In this document: piece by piece, positions 46,501-52,620 of the stretch
Position numbering within the stretch: the first letter of the stretch is position 1
How the letters are laid out: each line of letters starts with the position of its first letter
Assembly: GCA_016124335.1 (NCBI GenBank)
Contig: WGNX01000005.1
Span: 186,001 to 250,000 of the forward strand
Length of the DNA: 64,000 nucleotides
Direction of reading: 5' to 3'
Source of the DNA: Alphaproteobacteria bacterium
GTDB taxonomy: Bacteria; Pseudomonadota; Alphaproteobacteria; CACIAM-22H2
The notes under the pieces: model-generated
Told to the model about the DNA's origin: nothing
The model's database searches: none
What the model saw: only the letters and a program-made list of their open reading frames with translations
Made by a program: the position numbers and the translations under genes

Positions 46501-46709
46501 GCAGCGAGACCGGCGGCACCGGCAATGGCGGCGGCACGACCGGTGGCGGCACGAACGGCGGTTCGACAACGGTCGATGCCAATCCGGGCAATCCGGGGGG
46601 CACGACGCCGCTTGCGGGCAATCTGCTCGGGACGTCGAACAGCGGCGGCACGACGTCGGTCGGACAGGTCGGCAGCTCCAATTACGGCGGGAACCTGCCA
46701 ATCCCGTGA
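37569..46709 (+). CDS. Giant two-partner-secretion exoprotein (TpsA / filamentous-haemagglutinin-like)
   Basis: This is a 3046-residue secreted protein. A basic N-terminal extension and signal peptide end at AFAQ (residue 48). The TPS secretion domain follows (about residues 49-170) with IQQNTNQLAIDWQSFNVG, LNRVIGPDPSQIFGQI and the diagnostic NPNGI at 132-136. The rest is beta-helical repeats rich in G, T, S, N and V, with recurring ITQSGxxxxGG and TGTGGxxxx units. A Thr/Gly tail (from about 2865) ends without a beta-barrel, sortase or Cys anchor. Export should need a TpsB outer-membrane partner, which is not in the window. ATG 37569 is used; the in-frame GTG at 37539 has no ribosome site. 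A CHAT/FecR/cyclase operon lies 3 kb downstream. Confidence 0.9.
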   Translation: MSEASRAKNRRAHDRRSARWGRGRLRRLGLGWPLAMALGGLSAPAFAQSLPQGGTVVGGSGSIQQLGPTLLQIQQNTNQLAIDWQSFNVGSGSIVRFLQPGADSIALNRVIGPDPSQIFGQIQANGRVVILNPNGIYFGPSSRVDVSGLVATTANIRNEDFMAGRLLFDQASANPDARVVNEGVISIADGGFAVLAAAGVSNTGRIIAAGGDVVLAGTKTFTIDFYGDGLLSFAATGLVDRAPSGAAALVDNSGVIEVPGGRVLMTARAARDVLDNVINTSGIVVATSAQMVNGEIVIDGGDAGAVNVSGTLDASGKGAGQTGGTVKVLGETVKLNAGASIDVAGDAGGGTAIVGGNFKGHGPEPNAKVVYMDAAAMIDASAVTSGNGGKVALWADDTANVSGRIYARGGATGGDGGYIETSGKNRISFGDTFVVDTLAPFGKAGSLLIDPTDFVIQTVGGDMTPAVLIGLLAAADVTIDSTSGGGGTTGTIYINNAVVNTAATARTLTLNAMGDIQIAAGVSSTLYPLNLSLQANGNIVVGGAITTNNGNIVTHAYGGAGTAVNFSSTSAIDVGTGNITLNLSGTVDFGANVTSTGTVSLAAGGAVTQSGGGYFAGNSALVVGGTGSVTLADVGNGFNSVTFNRTGTSNDVTLATWISPNVQASTLGTGNYSLTGQGFLQSGAIVQDAGGGTVDIIGGTGNVTLSSANSFTGALTVTGQQISVSNTLTATGSGSITLNATQNVTVSSAISTVSGDILIEGNVASWTGPYTSNDPTFASASGNFAGVTLAAGSSVMSAGGNIAIAGKGGDTNYNQFGIYMNASTVVSTTGTGAVTLVGEGGASSSDLFGSGGSHTGIYLNGGATGTAVDISTVNGDIRMLGTGGGVGTTDNNGGVAFLWAKARSTGAGSIDITGFSGAGASRGVVIALTGSEVTTSSGNVTITGTGGGAQLTGAGFVSSGVSIGDGLVRSMGAGNVVVDGIQGASGYGIEIGTGASTIGNVAMVGDLTMEADSYLLNGTVAFAHSAASGTINFETDNDATTIGVNGGSGSLVLSGGMLGSITGFANLTIGSATQTGDIQVDNTAFAQNLTLRTQGAVYTNSLTMGSNDLTIYADAGYTQGTGGLTTTGTLTFAGTGAVSATNGGNAFSNLVLNKSGAAAVSLATSGAVDLQASTMGTGALSLTAVGVTQSGALVTGGDIFVDGGTGNIAMTNTGNATSGNVRFATAGAGNVDFYNDIATNFGGGTTVVAGDLTVNGSPSSGLAHVTQSSALSVGGNASFSAYASNVTLMNPSNSVGGYLAFASNGLGDVNYTGAGAVVLGDALVAHLNITAGGNITQQGATALLAGYGATFNAGANAIALNNFGNQFTGPVGLTTTGANDASITNSIALEFGATSVGGNLNVTTTGASSDITQSAPVSVGGALAIVSAGGNITLNQGANTFTGTVDVTNTGTGSLDIQAGGPLTLGTISLASGDLSAVALGQLELASNITMAAGKNIDLTANGLSTALILVSGNVTLNGGNFSAASARSVMLVGDLTTNGGDITLYGSTGGGTGDFSAVNVTATSLVDAGGGNILMSGIGGDSTLDHGVIIAATTVQTTGAGTITLGGTGGNSSGGINVGVYLYAGADVHTSNGLITLNGTGGNGSGTNNPGVAVEGSSVHTTGTGDISVTGQGGYEGAGVVVSGTGGEIATYGGGNIYVTGTGGATGLAGGLFGIYVADLGSGAGTISASGTGSVTLTGTGGAAATTNNHGVVIESATVSAGTGGLSVTGTSGGGATSGGIDLATGGSLVSTGNVTLDGSGSTNTGIFEIGGGPITAGGTVSLTSDNGISLDGSVVTAPGGLTIASTFGNVSLGNSSNTISGNIVATASAGDLTLVNNGTTSIGAINVSNNFGLTSAGTISQIAGITVGGTATFTAISGDITMNSGNVVTGDIVLSTSGGNAAWNQTGAASFGSSSVSGTLAVTASGDISQTGPFTVGSSASFDAGAHQIMLADPSNSFGGSVALFNSGTNAVALSAAGTLDLAASNVGSATTTIYSAGAITQSGILTAAGNIDVSSGGNITMGSVTNSVSGSAAFSTTGNATFHNGGATLLGLSTVGGNFTVTSDAGIGQVGPLSVNSATFNAAGNVSLVDPANTVALTLNATTTSGGDFDFAGTGSVLTGTMNVAGNLGISLDSGSLTQSTAYTVGGMAILATTSSGSITLGKVNTFGAGASVTAADALTISDNQTATTGSFIANAGSTLTVSNASVTTNGGMISLGAGQNVSLSTGTLASNGGNIALTGSGVGSGNYSGIELLSSTVSATGGDITMTGTGGDTSNSNMGIWVGSSTTVDTTGTGNITMIGNGGTGAGGGNVGVFVYAGSISAGAGTISITGTGGGPASSDHGVAVQLAGTVAGTGDVYVTGMGSATGSGNGIVIDGIGSGVSSSAGTLSLDGTGGASAGANVGVAVSNGGMASATAGWLDVMGTAGAGTNAGIDLSNGGGTGGLVSTGVALVSLTGIGAGGADGIAASGTTSMIGGGSATGDISIIADQLTSLGAVTIQTTGTVQFAPYLTSTNIGINNSIDPFNLDGTTLGSVTAGGIVVGSGAQNGMITLGTDAANTFSTPLTILGGTGADVAIDGGLTSTSNVTISTAGLITQSAPVSVTGAASFTGDGGIQLDNPANTMSGHILVSSASGNVTVYNTGPTVFGASNVFGSLDVIATGGDVGQVAAISVGGPASVSADQNITWNNIGNVFGGALFLTNTGAYSISVAASGGLTLGDVSMNPAAAGSFSASATNGLAQSSGAMLTTGTGATTLAGGSANVELGEATNAFGGTLSLSGAGGTLVGTVNGASGATAAQYVSSTAGTFDFNGVTIIANTPPATTTTTTVTQTEQTTITNAVSGSTSTTNTNLQTTTGGATSNVSLGDLTGGGGGTGGTTGGLTGGDTGGTGTGGGVTIVTSGETGGGGTGGSGSGSGGTSGDGNSDQPTGTIVVSSETGGTGNGGGTTGGGTNGGSTTVDANPGNPGGTTPLAGNLLGTSNSGGTTSVGQVGSSNYGGNLPIP

Positions 46710-46718
46710 CGGCCGCCT

Positions 46719-47228
46719 TCAGCGCACGAACTGGTCGACGAAACCTTCGCCAAGACCGATGGCGGCATAGTGCGCGCGGCATTTCGAGATGCGCGTGAAG
46801 ACGTCGTCGTAGCCGGTGGTCTTGCCGTCGGGATCGACATAGATCATCGCGCCGTTCACCTGGAAGAAGGTGATCATCTCCTCCACGTGCGGATCGACGA
46901 CCAGCGTATGGGTCTCGCCCGGCGCCTCATAGACGTAACCGCCCTCGCGCGCGATCCAGTCGTGCTCGAGATAGCGCCATTCGCCCTTGATCACGTAGCC
47001 GTGCACGGGCAACGGATGACGATGGCGCGACAGCACGCCCGATTTGCGCACGCGCAGGAGGTTCATCCAGTAGCCGCCCGAGGCCGACAGCATCAGCGGG
47101 CGGAACCACACGTTCGGCTCGAGCGGCACCCACACGCGCTCGTCCGTCGGGATCGCGGGATGGACGACCAGTTCGGGCGGCGATTCCTTGGGCTGGGGCT
47201 GGCGATAGGGAATCCACTTGTCATCCAT
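46719..47228 (-). CDS. Cupin protein, 2,4'-dihydroxyacetophenone dioxygenase-like
   Basis: This 169-residue single cupin resembles the 2,4'-dihydroxyacetophenone dioxygenase family. Metal ligands are likely the His in LSRHRHPLPVHGYVIKG and a later His in GETHTLVVDP, with WRYLEHDW between. Such enzymes cleave C-C bonds with Fe(II) and O2, but many relatives have unknown substrates. AGGAG lies ten bases upstream of the ATG. It is last of a four-gene operon behind an SDR (17 bp gap), a sugar kinase and a nitrilase, so its substrate could be a sugar or keto acid rather than an aromatic ketone. Tail-to-tail with the exoprotein gene, 9 bp away. Confidence 0.75.
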   Translation of the reverse strand: MDDKWIPYRQPQPKESPPELVVHPAIPTDERVWVPLEPNVWFRPLMLSASGGYWMNLLRVRKSGVLSRHRHPLPVHGYVIKGEWRYLEHDWIAREGGYVYEAPGETHTLVVDPHVEEMITFFQVNGAMIYVDPDGKTTGYDDVFTRISKCRAHYAAIGLGEGFVDQFVR

Positions 47229-47245
47229 CGCGGCCGTACTCCTTG

Positions 47246-47953
47246 TCAGATGCTTGCGTAGCCGCCGTCGACCGGCAGCGTGGCACCCGTCACGAAAGCC
47301 GCGTCGGGCGAAAGCAGGAAGGCGACCGCCCCGCCGAGATCGCCCGGATGGCCCCAGCGGCCCATCGGCGTGCGTGCGAGAATGCCGGCCGAACGCGCCG
47401 GATCGTCGACGAGCGGCTTGGTCAGCGCGGTGTCGATCCAGCCCGGCGCGATGGCGTTGACGCGGATGCCATCGGCCGCCCAAGCGGCGGCCAGGCTCTT
47501 GGTCAGCTGCACCACGCCGCCCTTGGAAGCCGAATAGCCGGGCACGAAGGGCGAGCCGAAGATCGACAGCATGGACGCTGTGTTGACGATCGCGCCCTTG
47601 GCGGCGGCCAGCAGCGGTTTGGCCGCCAGACACACGCGCATCGTCCCCACGAGATTCACCTCGATCGTGCGCCGGAAGCCTTCGATCTCGAATTCCGCGC
47701 CCGCGCGCTGGATCGTGCCCGCGCAGTTCACCAGCCCGTCGAGCGCCTCGATGCCGTCGAAGAAGGATTTGACGGCCCCGTCGTTGGTCACGTCGAGCGG
47801 GCGGGCGGAAATGCGTGGGTCGGGATAGAAGGCGGCCGCTTCGCGTTCGGTCAGGCCCGTGACGGTGACGCGCCAGCCGAGGCCGGAAAGGTGGCGCGCG
47901 ATTCCCTCGCCGATCCCGCTGGTCCCGCCGGTGACCAGCGCATGGCGCGTCAT
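47246..47953 (-). CDS. SDR-family oxidoreductase, possibly sugar-acid dehydrogenase
   Basis: This 235-residue classical SDR has TGGTSGIGEG, NCAGTIQ, the catalytic Ser in NTASMLS, YSASKGG, and NAIAPGWIDTAL. The acidic-residue-free second strand VTVTGLTERE suggests NADP(H). It sits between a KdgK-like kinase and a cupin; KduD-type SDRs in uronate pathways have comparable placement, so a 2-keto-3-deoxygluconate-type substrate is possible. Starts by 4-bp ATGA overlap with the kinase stop. Confidence 0.87.
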   Translation of the reverse strand: MTRHALVTGGTSGIGEGIARHLSGLGWRVTVTGLTEREAAAFYPDPRISARPLDVTNDGAVKSFFDGIEALDGLVNCAGTIQRAGAEFEIEGFRRTIEVNLVGTMRVCLAAKPLLAAAKGAIVNTASMLSIFGSPFVPGYSASKGGVVQLTKSLAAAWAADGIRVNAIAPGWIDTALTKPLVDDPARSAGILARTPMGRWGHPGDLGGAVAFLLSPDAAFVTGATLPVDGGYASI

Positions 47954-48879
47954 GCCGCAGCGGCCTTCATGGCTGCGCGCACGCGTTCGGCGCGCGGGAT
48001 CGGGGCGACGGCACCGTAGCCTTCGGTCGACAGTGCCGCGGCGACGGCGGCATAGCGCGCGGCATCCTCGGGCGAATCGCCGGCCACGAGGCGCGCGCAG
48101 AACGTGCCGCCGAACGTGTCGCCCGCCCCCGTCGCATCGACGGGCTTGCACGGGTACGGCGGGATGCGCACGCGCCGGCCGGGCAACGCAAGCAGCGTTC
48201 CCTTGGCCCCCAGCTTCAGCGCCACGATCTTCGGACCGCGCGCGAGGACCATATCGGCCAGCCGGTCCTCGTCGCGTTCGCCGAACAGCACGGCCACGTC
48301 GTCGTAGCTGGGCAGGCACACGTCACAAAGCGCCATCGCCTCGGCGATGACCGCGCGCGCCCGGGTGATGGGCCAGAGCTTCAGGCGCAGGTTCGTGTCG
48401 AACGAGACCGATACGCCGGCCTTGCGCGCGGCTTCCATCGCCACGAACCCGGCATCGCAGGCGCTTGCCGAAATCGCCAGCGAGATGCCCGACAGGTGGA
48501 ACAGTTTCGCCTTCGATATCGCGTCGACCGGCACGTCGGCAGGTTTGTAGCGGCTGGAGGCCGAACCCTGCCGGAAGAACGAGAAATGGTGGCCGCTGGC
48601 ATCGTGCGTGACGACATAGACGGCAGTAAACGCATCGGCATCCTCGCGCACATGCGTGGCGTCCACGCCCTCGGCCTTCCACAGCTCGCGGAACATGCGG
48701 CCGTAGATGTCGGCCCCCAGCGCCGTGACATAGCCCGCAGTGGCGCCCTGGCGCGCCGCGGCGATGGCGAAGTTCGACGAGTCGCCGCCGAAGCCCTGCA
48801 GATAGTCGCGGCTGCCCGGGCCGCCGGTCTGGTTGAATTCGACCATGGGCTCGCCCATGGCCAGGATGTCGAAGTTCAT
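47950..48879 (-). CDS. PfkB-family sugar kinase, 2-keto-3-deoxygluconate kinase-like
   Basis: This 309-residue ribokinase-fold kinase starts NFDILAMGEPMVEFNQTG, as KdgK proteins do. It has GFGGDSSNFAIAAARQG for substrate contact, FRQGSASSRY and the ATP-site signature VDATGAGDTFGGTF with the catalytic Asp in GAGD. KDG kinase makes 2-keto-3-deoxy-6-phosphogluconate for the Entner-Doudoroff route; a fructokinase-like role cannot be excluded. It overlaps the nitrilase stop and the SDR start by 4 bp each. Confidence 0.85.
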   Translation of the reverse strand: MNFDILAMGEPMVEFNQTGGPGSRDYLQGFGGDSSNFAIAAARQGATAGYVTALGADIYGRMFRELWKAEGVDATHVREDADAFTAVYVVTHDASGHHFSFFRQGSASSRYKPADVPVDAISKAKLFHLSGISLAISASACDAGFVAMEAARKAGVSVSFDTNLRLKLWPITRARAVIAEAMALCDVCLPSYDDVAVLFGERDEDRLADMVLARGPKIVALKLGAKGTLLALPGRRVRIPPYPCKPVDATGAGDTFGGTFCARLVAGDSPEDAARYAAVAAALSTEGYGAVAPIPRAERVRAAMKAAAA

Positions 48880-49706
48880 GTGCCCGCCGGCATCTTCACG
48901 CGGTGCTTGGCGACCGGGATCATCTCGCGCACCTGGTCGACGCGCTTGGGGTCGATACGCGAGGTGACGATGCCCACGCCGTCGGATGCGCGCGCGACCA
49001 CGTGGCCCCACGGATCGACGACCATCGAGTGGCCGTAGGTCTGCCGCATGCCGTTGCCGGCGCGGAAGCTGCCGGTCTGGCCGGAGGCGCAGAAATACGT
49101 CTCGGTTTCGATGGCGCGCGCACGGCACAGCACTTCCCAGTGGTCCTTGCCGGTCTGCATCGTGAAGGCGGCCGGCAGCGCGATCACGGCCGCGCCCTTG
49201 GCGGCGAGCGCCTGGAAAAGATCGGGGAAGCGCAGGTCGTAGCAGATCGCGCAGCCCACGGTCACGCCCTCGCAGTCGTAGGTGACGACCGCGTCACCAG
49301 GCTTCACGGCGGCGGATTCCTTGTATTCGGTGCCGTCGGGCGTGACGACGTCGAACAGGTGAATCTTGCGGTAGCGCGCCAGCTCCTTGCCGTCGCGGTC
49401 GAAAACCAGCGTCGTGTTGTGGATGCGCTCGTCGCCGTCGATCTTCTCGCTGATCGAACCGGCGTGGATGAACACGCGGTGCTTCTTCGCAAGCTCCTGC
49501 ATCATCCGGTAGGTCGGCCCGCCGGGGATCGTCTCGGCCGCCGCGCGCTTCTCGGCGGTCGTTCCGCCGATGAAATCGAACGTCTCCGGCAGCAGGATCC
49601 AGTCGGGCTTTTCGATGCGCACGGCCTCTTCGATCAGGCGCGTCGCTTCGGCAAGGTTCTTGGCCTTGTCGTCGACCGAATTCATCTGGATGAGCGATAC
49701 TTTCAT
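48876..49706 (-). CDS. Carbon-nitrogen hydrolase (Nit/omega-amidase-like)
   Basis: This 276-residue nitrilase-superfamily enzyme has the complete catalytic triad: Glu41 (LLPETFDF), Lys114 (RYRKIHLFD) and Cys155 (GCAICYDLRFP). The YRKIHLFD and CYDLRFP patterns resemble Nit1/Nit2 omega-amidase or deaminated-glutathione amidase proteins. Cytoplasmic. GGAGGTATCG ideally precedes the ATG. It heads the nitrilase/kinase/SDR/cupin operon, all joined by ATGA overlaps or short gaps, suggesting an amide or nitrile of a sugar acid is processed; that is inference. Confidence 0.9.
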   Translation of the reverse strand: MKVSLIQMNSVDDKAKNLAEATRLIEEAVRIEKPDWILLPETFDFIGGTTAEKRAAAETIPGGPTYRMMQELAKKHRVFIHAGSISEKIDGDERIHNTTLVFDRDGKELARYRKIHLFDVVTPDGTEYKESAAVKPGDAVVTYDCEGVTVGCAICYDLRFPDLFQALAAKGAAVIALPAAFTMQTGKDHWEVLCRARAIETETYFCASGQTGSFRAGNGMRQTYGHSMVVDPWGHVVARASDGVGIVTSRIDPKRVDQVREMIPVAKHRVKMPAGT

Positions 49707-49764
49707 CGATACCTCCGCGAGGGCAGGAGTATGCCAAAAAGCCCGCGGCGAATCACTTGACGCT

Positions 49765-51921
49765 TTATTTCGCGTCGAGGGCCGTGACGCCGGCCCAATC
49801 GGCGCCCGGCGGATCGATATCGAGCGCCGCTGCACGTTCGGCAAGGCTCAGGGCCGCCGGGTCGCCGGCCAGCGGCGCGGCGGCAAGGATCGCGCAGGCG
49901 CCCGCAAAATCCCGCGCCCGGTAACGGGCAAGCGCGGCGGCAAAGGCCTCGGCGCGCGCGGGCACGTCCGCCTCGACTTCGCCTTCTAGCCCCATCGGCT
50001 CGAAAATCGTCACGGGCTTCGCGCGGCCCTTCACCTGAACCCGATCAAGCTCGCGCCACACGATCGCCGGGCCGGCGGCCGCATCGGCAAGGTCGCGAAC
50101 GGCGTCCGAGCACATCACGTTCGTGCCGAAATACTTGTTCGCCCCTTCGAGCCGCGAGGCGAGATTCACCGTGTCGCCCATGACCGTGTAGTTGAAGCGC
50201 TTCTTCGAGCCGATATTGCCGACCAGCGCCCGGCCGGCATTGAGTCCGATGCGCGCCTTGAGCTTGTGGCCAAGGAACGGCTTGGCCGGATCGGCGTTCA
50301 TTTCGGCAAGCTTCGCGTTGCACGCGATCGCGGCCTCGACCGCGTTTCGTGCGTGGCTGCGGTCGTCGACGGGCGCGCCGAACACGGCCACGATCGCATC
50401 GCCGATATATTTGTCGACGAAACCGCCATATTCCTCGACGATGTCGGTCATCGCGGAGAGATAGACGTTCATCACCTGCACGAGCTGCTGCGGCGTCAGG
50501 CCTTCCGACAGGCCGGTGAAGCCCGCGACGTCGGAGAACATGACGGTGATCTCGCGTTCCTCGCCGCCAAGCTCGGGCGGCGCTTCGGCCGCAAGCAGCC
50601 GGTCGACCATCGTGGGTGCAAGGTAAAGCGCGAAGGACCGGCGCAGCAGGCGCTTGTCCTTGTCCGCCACCGCGAAGCGGTAGCCCAGCAGTGCGGCACC
50701 CGCGGCGAACGCGGCGGCAAGTGCGGTCAGGAACGGCCAGACCAGCCCGAAGCGGAGTGCAGCGACGCTCGCCACCGTCCACAACAGCGCAAGGCCGGCG
50801 AACGCGAGCGCCGCGCCGGCCGCCGGCAGCGACATCGCGACGGCCGCCGTCGCCGCCAGCAGCAGCAGGGCGGCAAGCCCTTCGCCCGTCGGCCCCAGTT
50901 CGGTGAGGCCACCGCCGCCCAACAGGTTGTTGACGAACGTCGCATGCACGAAAACGCCGGGGATCGAATCGCGCAACACGTCCTCGCGCACGATGTCGGT
51001 CCGCTTGGGAAGCGCACAGCGGTCGGCGAAGGCCGCGTCCTCGGGGCCTGTCATGTAGCGGCGGGCCGTGAGCTTGCGGTCTTCAACGTCGAGCACCGCA
51101 CCGAAGAACACGACCTTGTCCTTGAAGTGCTTTGCGAAGAAATCGGCATCGCCTTTTTCCACGCACGCCCGCAGGTCGGCCAGCGAGAATGCCGGGATGT
51201 CGGCGCCGCCGCCCTGGAAATCGAGCGGCATGGCGTTGTCGCCCGATCCGGGAAGGCGCCTTCCCGCAAACCAGATCCCGTCAGCGCGAAGCTCGGGTTT
51301 CGCCTTTCGTGCGCGCATGGCCGCTTCAAGGCCAAGCGAAGGCTGTTTGCCCACGCCGCCGGCAGCGCCGGCATCCTCGATATCGAACAGCAGCGGGGCG
51401 CGCCGGATCACCTCGTCGGGATCGCGGAACAGGTTCGTCGCGCGGATATTGGCATCGTGCCCGACCGCGACCGACTGGCCCTGGAAGGGCAGGATGGGCG
51501 AGGCGCCATGCTGCACCTTGCCCAGGATGACGCGGCCCTCGCGCGCACCGGCGCGTAGTGCACGCAGCCAGTCGCGCTCGAAGCCCGGAATGAAGCGCTC
51601 GACCGATGTGGGGAAGATCACGTCGAAGGCCGTGACGGCGGCACCGGCATCGAGCACGGCCCCCAGTACCGGTGCGATCTCGCGCGGCCAGAAGGCCTGC
51701 GGCACGCCCGCGAAGGGGGGCGTGCGATAGGTCTCCTCGTCGAGCGCCACGACGACGCTTTGCGAATCGGCCGGCGCGTGCCGGGCCCCGAAAATCGCGT
51801 GACGCAACGCGAAGGCGACGTCGAGAGAGACACCGCGCAGCGAATCGGCCAGCGGCGAGGCGACCGCGAGCGCACCCAGAACGACGGCGGCCAACGCCGC
51901 AGCGATGTCGCGGCGCTTCAT
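49765..51921 (-). CDS. CHASE2-domain class III adenylyl cyclase
   Basis: This 718-residue membrane protein has an N-terminal helix (1-30), a periplasmic CHASE2 sensor (about 45-335), three transmembrane helices (about 346-414), a cytoplasmic class III cyclase domain (about 455-640) and a short helical tail. Metal-binding Asp464 (FSDVAGFT) and Asp508 (YIGDAIVA), adenine-specifying Lys504/Thr579 as in class IIIb cyclases, and Asn586/Arg590 (NLASR) are all present, so activity is expected. CHASE2 senses an unknown extracytoplasmic signal. It starts 7 bp after the FecR-like gene, third in the CHAT operon. Confidence 0.93.
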   Translation of the reverse strand: MKRRDIAAALAAVVLGALAVASPLADSLRGVSLDVAFALRHAIFGARHAPADSQSVVVALDEETYRTPPFAGVPQAFWPREIAPVLGAVLDAGAAVTAFDVIFPTSVERFIPGFERDWLRALRAGAREGRVILGKVQHGASPILPFQGQSVAVGHDANIRATNLFRDPDEVIRRAPLLFDIEDAGAAGGVGKQPSLGLEAAMRARKAKPELRADGIWFAGRRLPGSGDNAMPLDFQGGGADIPAFSLADLRACVEKGDADFFAKHFKDKVVFFGAVLDVEDRKLTARRYMTGPEDAAFADRCALPKRTDIVREDVLRDSIPGVFVHATFVNNLLGGGGLTELGPTGEGLAALLLLAATAAVAMSLPAAGAALAFAGLALLWTVASVAALRFGLVWPFLTALAAAFAAGAALLGYRFAVADKDKRLLRRSFALYLAPTMVDRLLAAEAPPELGGEEREITVMFSDVAGFTGLSEGLTPQQLVQVMNVYLSAMTDIVEEYGGFVDKYIGDAIVAVFGAPVDDRSHARNAVEAAIACNAKLAEMNADPAKPFLGHKLKARIGLNAGRALVGNIGSKKRFNYTVMGDTVNLASRLEGANKYFGTNVMCSDAVRDLADAAAGPAIVWRELDRVQVKGRAKPVTIFEPMGLEGEVEADVPARAEAFAAALARYRARDFAGACAILAAAPLAGDPAALSLAERAAALDIDPPGADWAGVTALDAK

Positions 51922-51928
51922 GCCTGTT

Positions 51929-52585
51929 TCAGAGCCGGATGAGGCGGCCCACCAGCGGCGCCTGCCCGGGCCGCGCTTCGGGATCGACCTTGAACACGAT
52001 CTGCTTGCCGGCGGCCGTGAGACGGTAGATGCCGCCCGCCGCAAGCGCCTTGTTGGCCTTCGCAAGATCGTAGAACGATCCGCGCATGAGCTGCTGGGCC
52101 GGCACGTCGAACGCCATCGGCTCGCCCGGCTGGTCGACGCGTGCGATCGTCACATGGCCGCCGCCCTTGATGTCGAGCACGGGCGAAAGCCCGTAGATCG
52201 TCATTTCGGGGGTTGCCGCCGCGGCTGTCGGCTTGGGGGGTGCACGGAACACCATCACGCCCGACTTCGCCGCCTGATCGGAGGAAAGCCGCATCTTGCC
52301 GCCATCGCACGGCGTCTTCTCGCGCTTGACCGTGCCGCCTGCCACGGCCGACTGCTCGGCCCCGACCGTCACGGTCCCGCCCTTGATCGTCTCGCGCCAG
52401 CACGAGCGCAGATAGCTCAGCACCAGCTCGTCGTTGGCACCCAGCTTCACCACGCGGCCCGCTTCGACATAGTCCATGAAGTCGACATCAAGCTTGCCCT
52501 TGGCGTCCTCGACGATCGCGACGGGATCGGCGGCGAGGGCGGGGCCTGCGCAAAGGATCAGCGCGAGGGTGACGAGAAGACGCAT
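51929..52585 (-). CDS. FecR-like exported protein
   Basis: This 218-residue periplasmic or secreted protein has a signal peptide (RLLVTLALILCAGPALAA) and then a FecR-like beta domain: VEAGRVVKLGANDELVLSYLRSCWRET, a GGTVTVGAEQS strand, and a Cys pair (SCWRE, TPCDGG) that could form a disulfide. It lacks the N-terminal cytoplasmic anti-sigma segment and no sigma factor is nearby, so it is not a classical iron-signal FecR. Related FecR-only proteins accompany CHASE2 cyclases and CHAT proteins. ATG 52585 is chosen because GGAG lies six bases upstream and the signal peptide starts there. Confidence 0.8.
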   Translation of the reverse strand: MRLLVTLALILCAGPALAADPVAIVEDAKGKLDVDFMDYVEAGRVVKLGANDELVLSYLRSCWRETIKGGTVTVGAEQSAVAGGTVKREKTPCDGGKMRLSSDQAAKSGVMVFRAPPKPTAAAATPEMTIYGLSPVLDIKGGGHVTIARVDQPGEPMAFDVPAQQLMRGSFYDLAKANKALAAGGIYRLTAAGKQIVFKVDPEARPGQAPLVGRLIRL

Positions 52586-52620
52586 GCGGGGCTCCAACAA
52601 GGCTGCGATTGCGGACGGTT

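Noticed and set aside
51929-52585. FecR-like protein as an anti-sigma regulator of iron transport
   Set aside because: It lacks the N-terminal anti-sigma segment and there is no ECF sigma factor or TonB receptor in the window.
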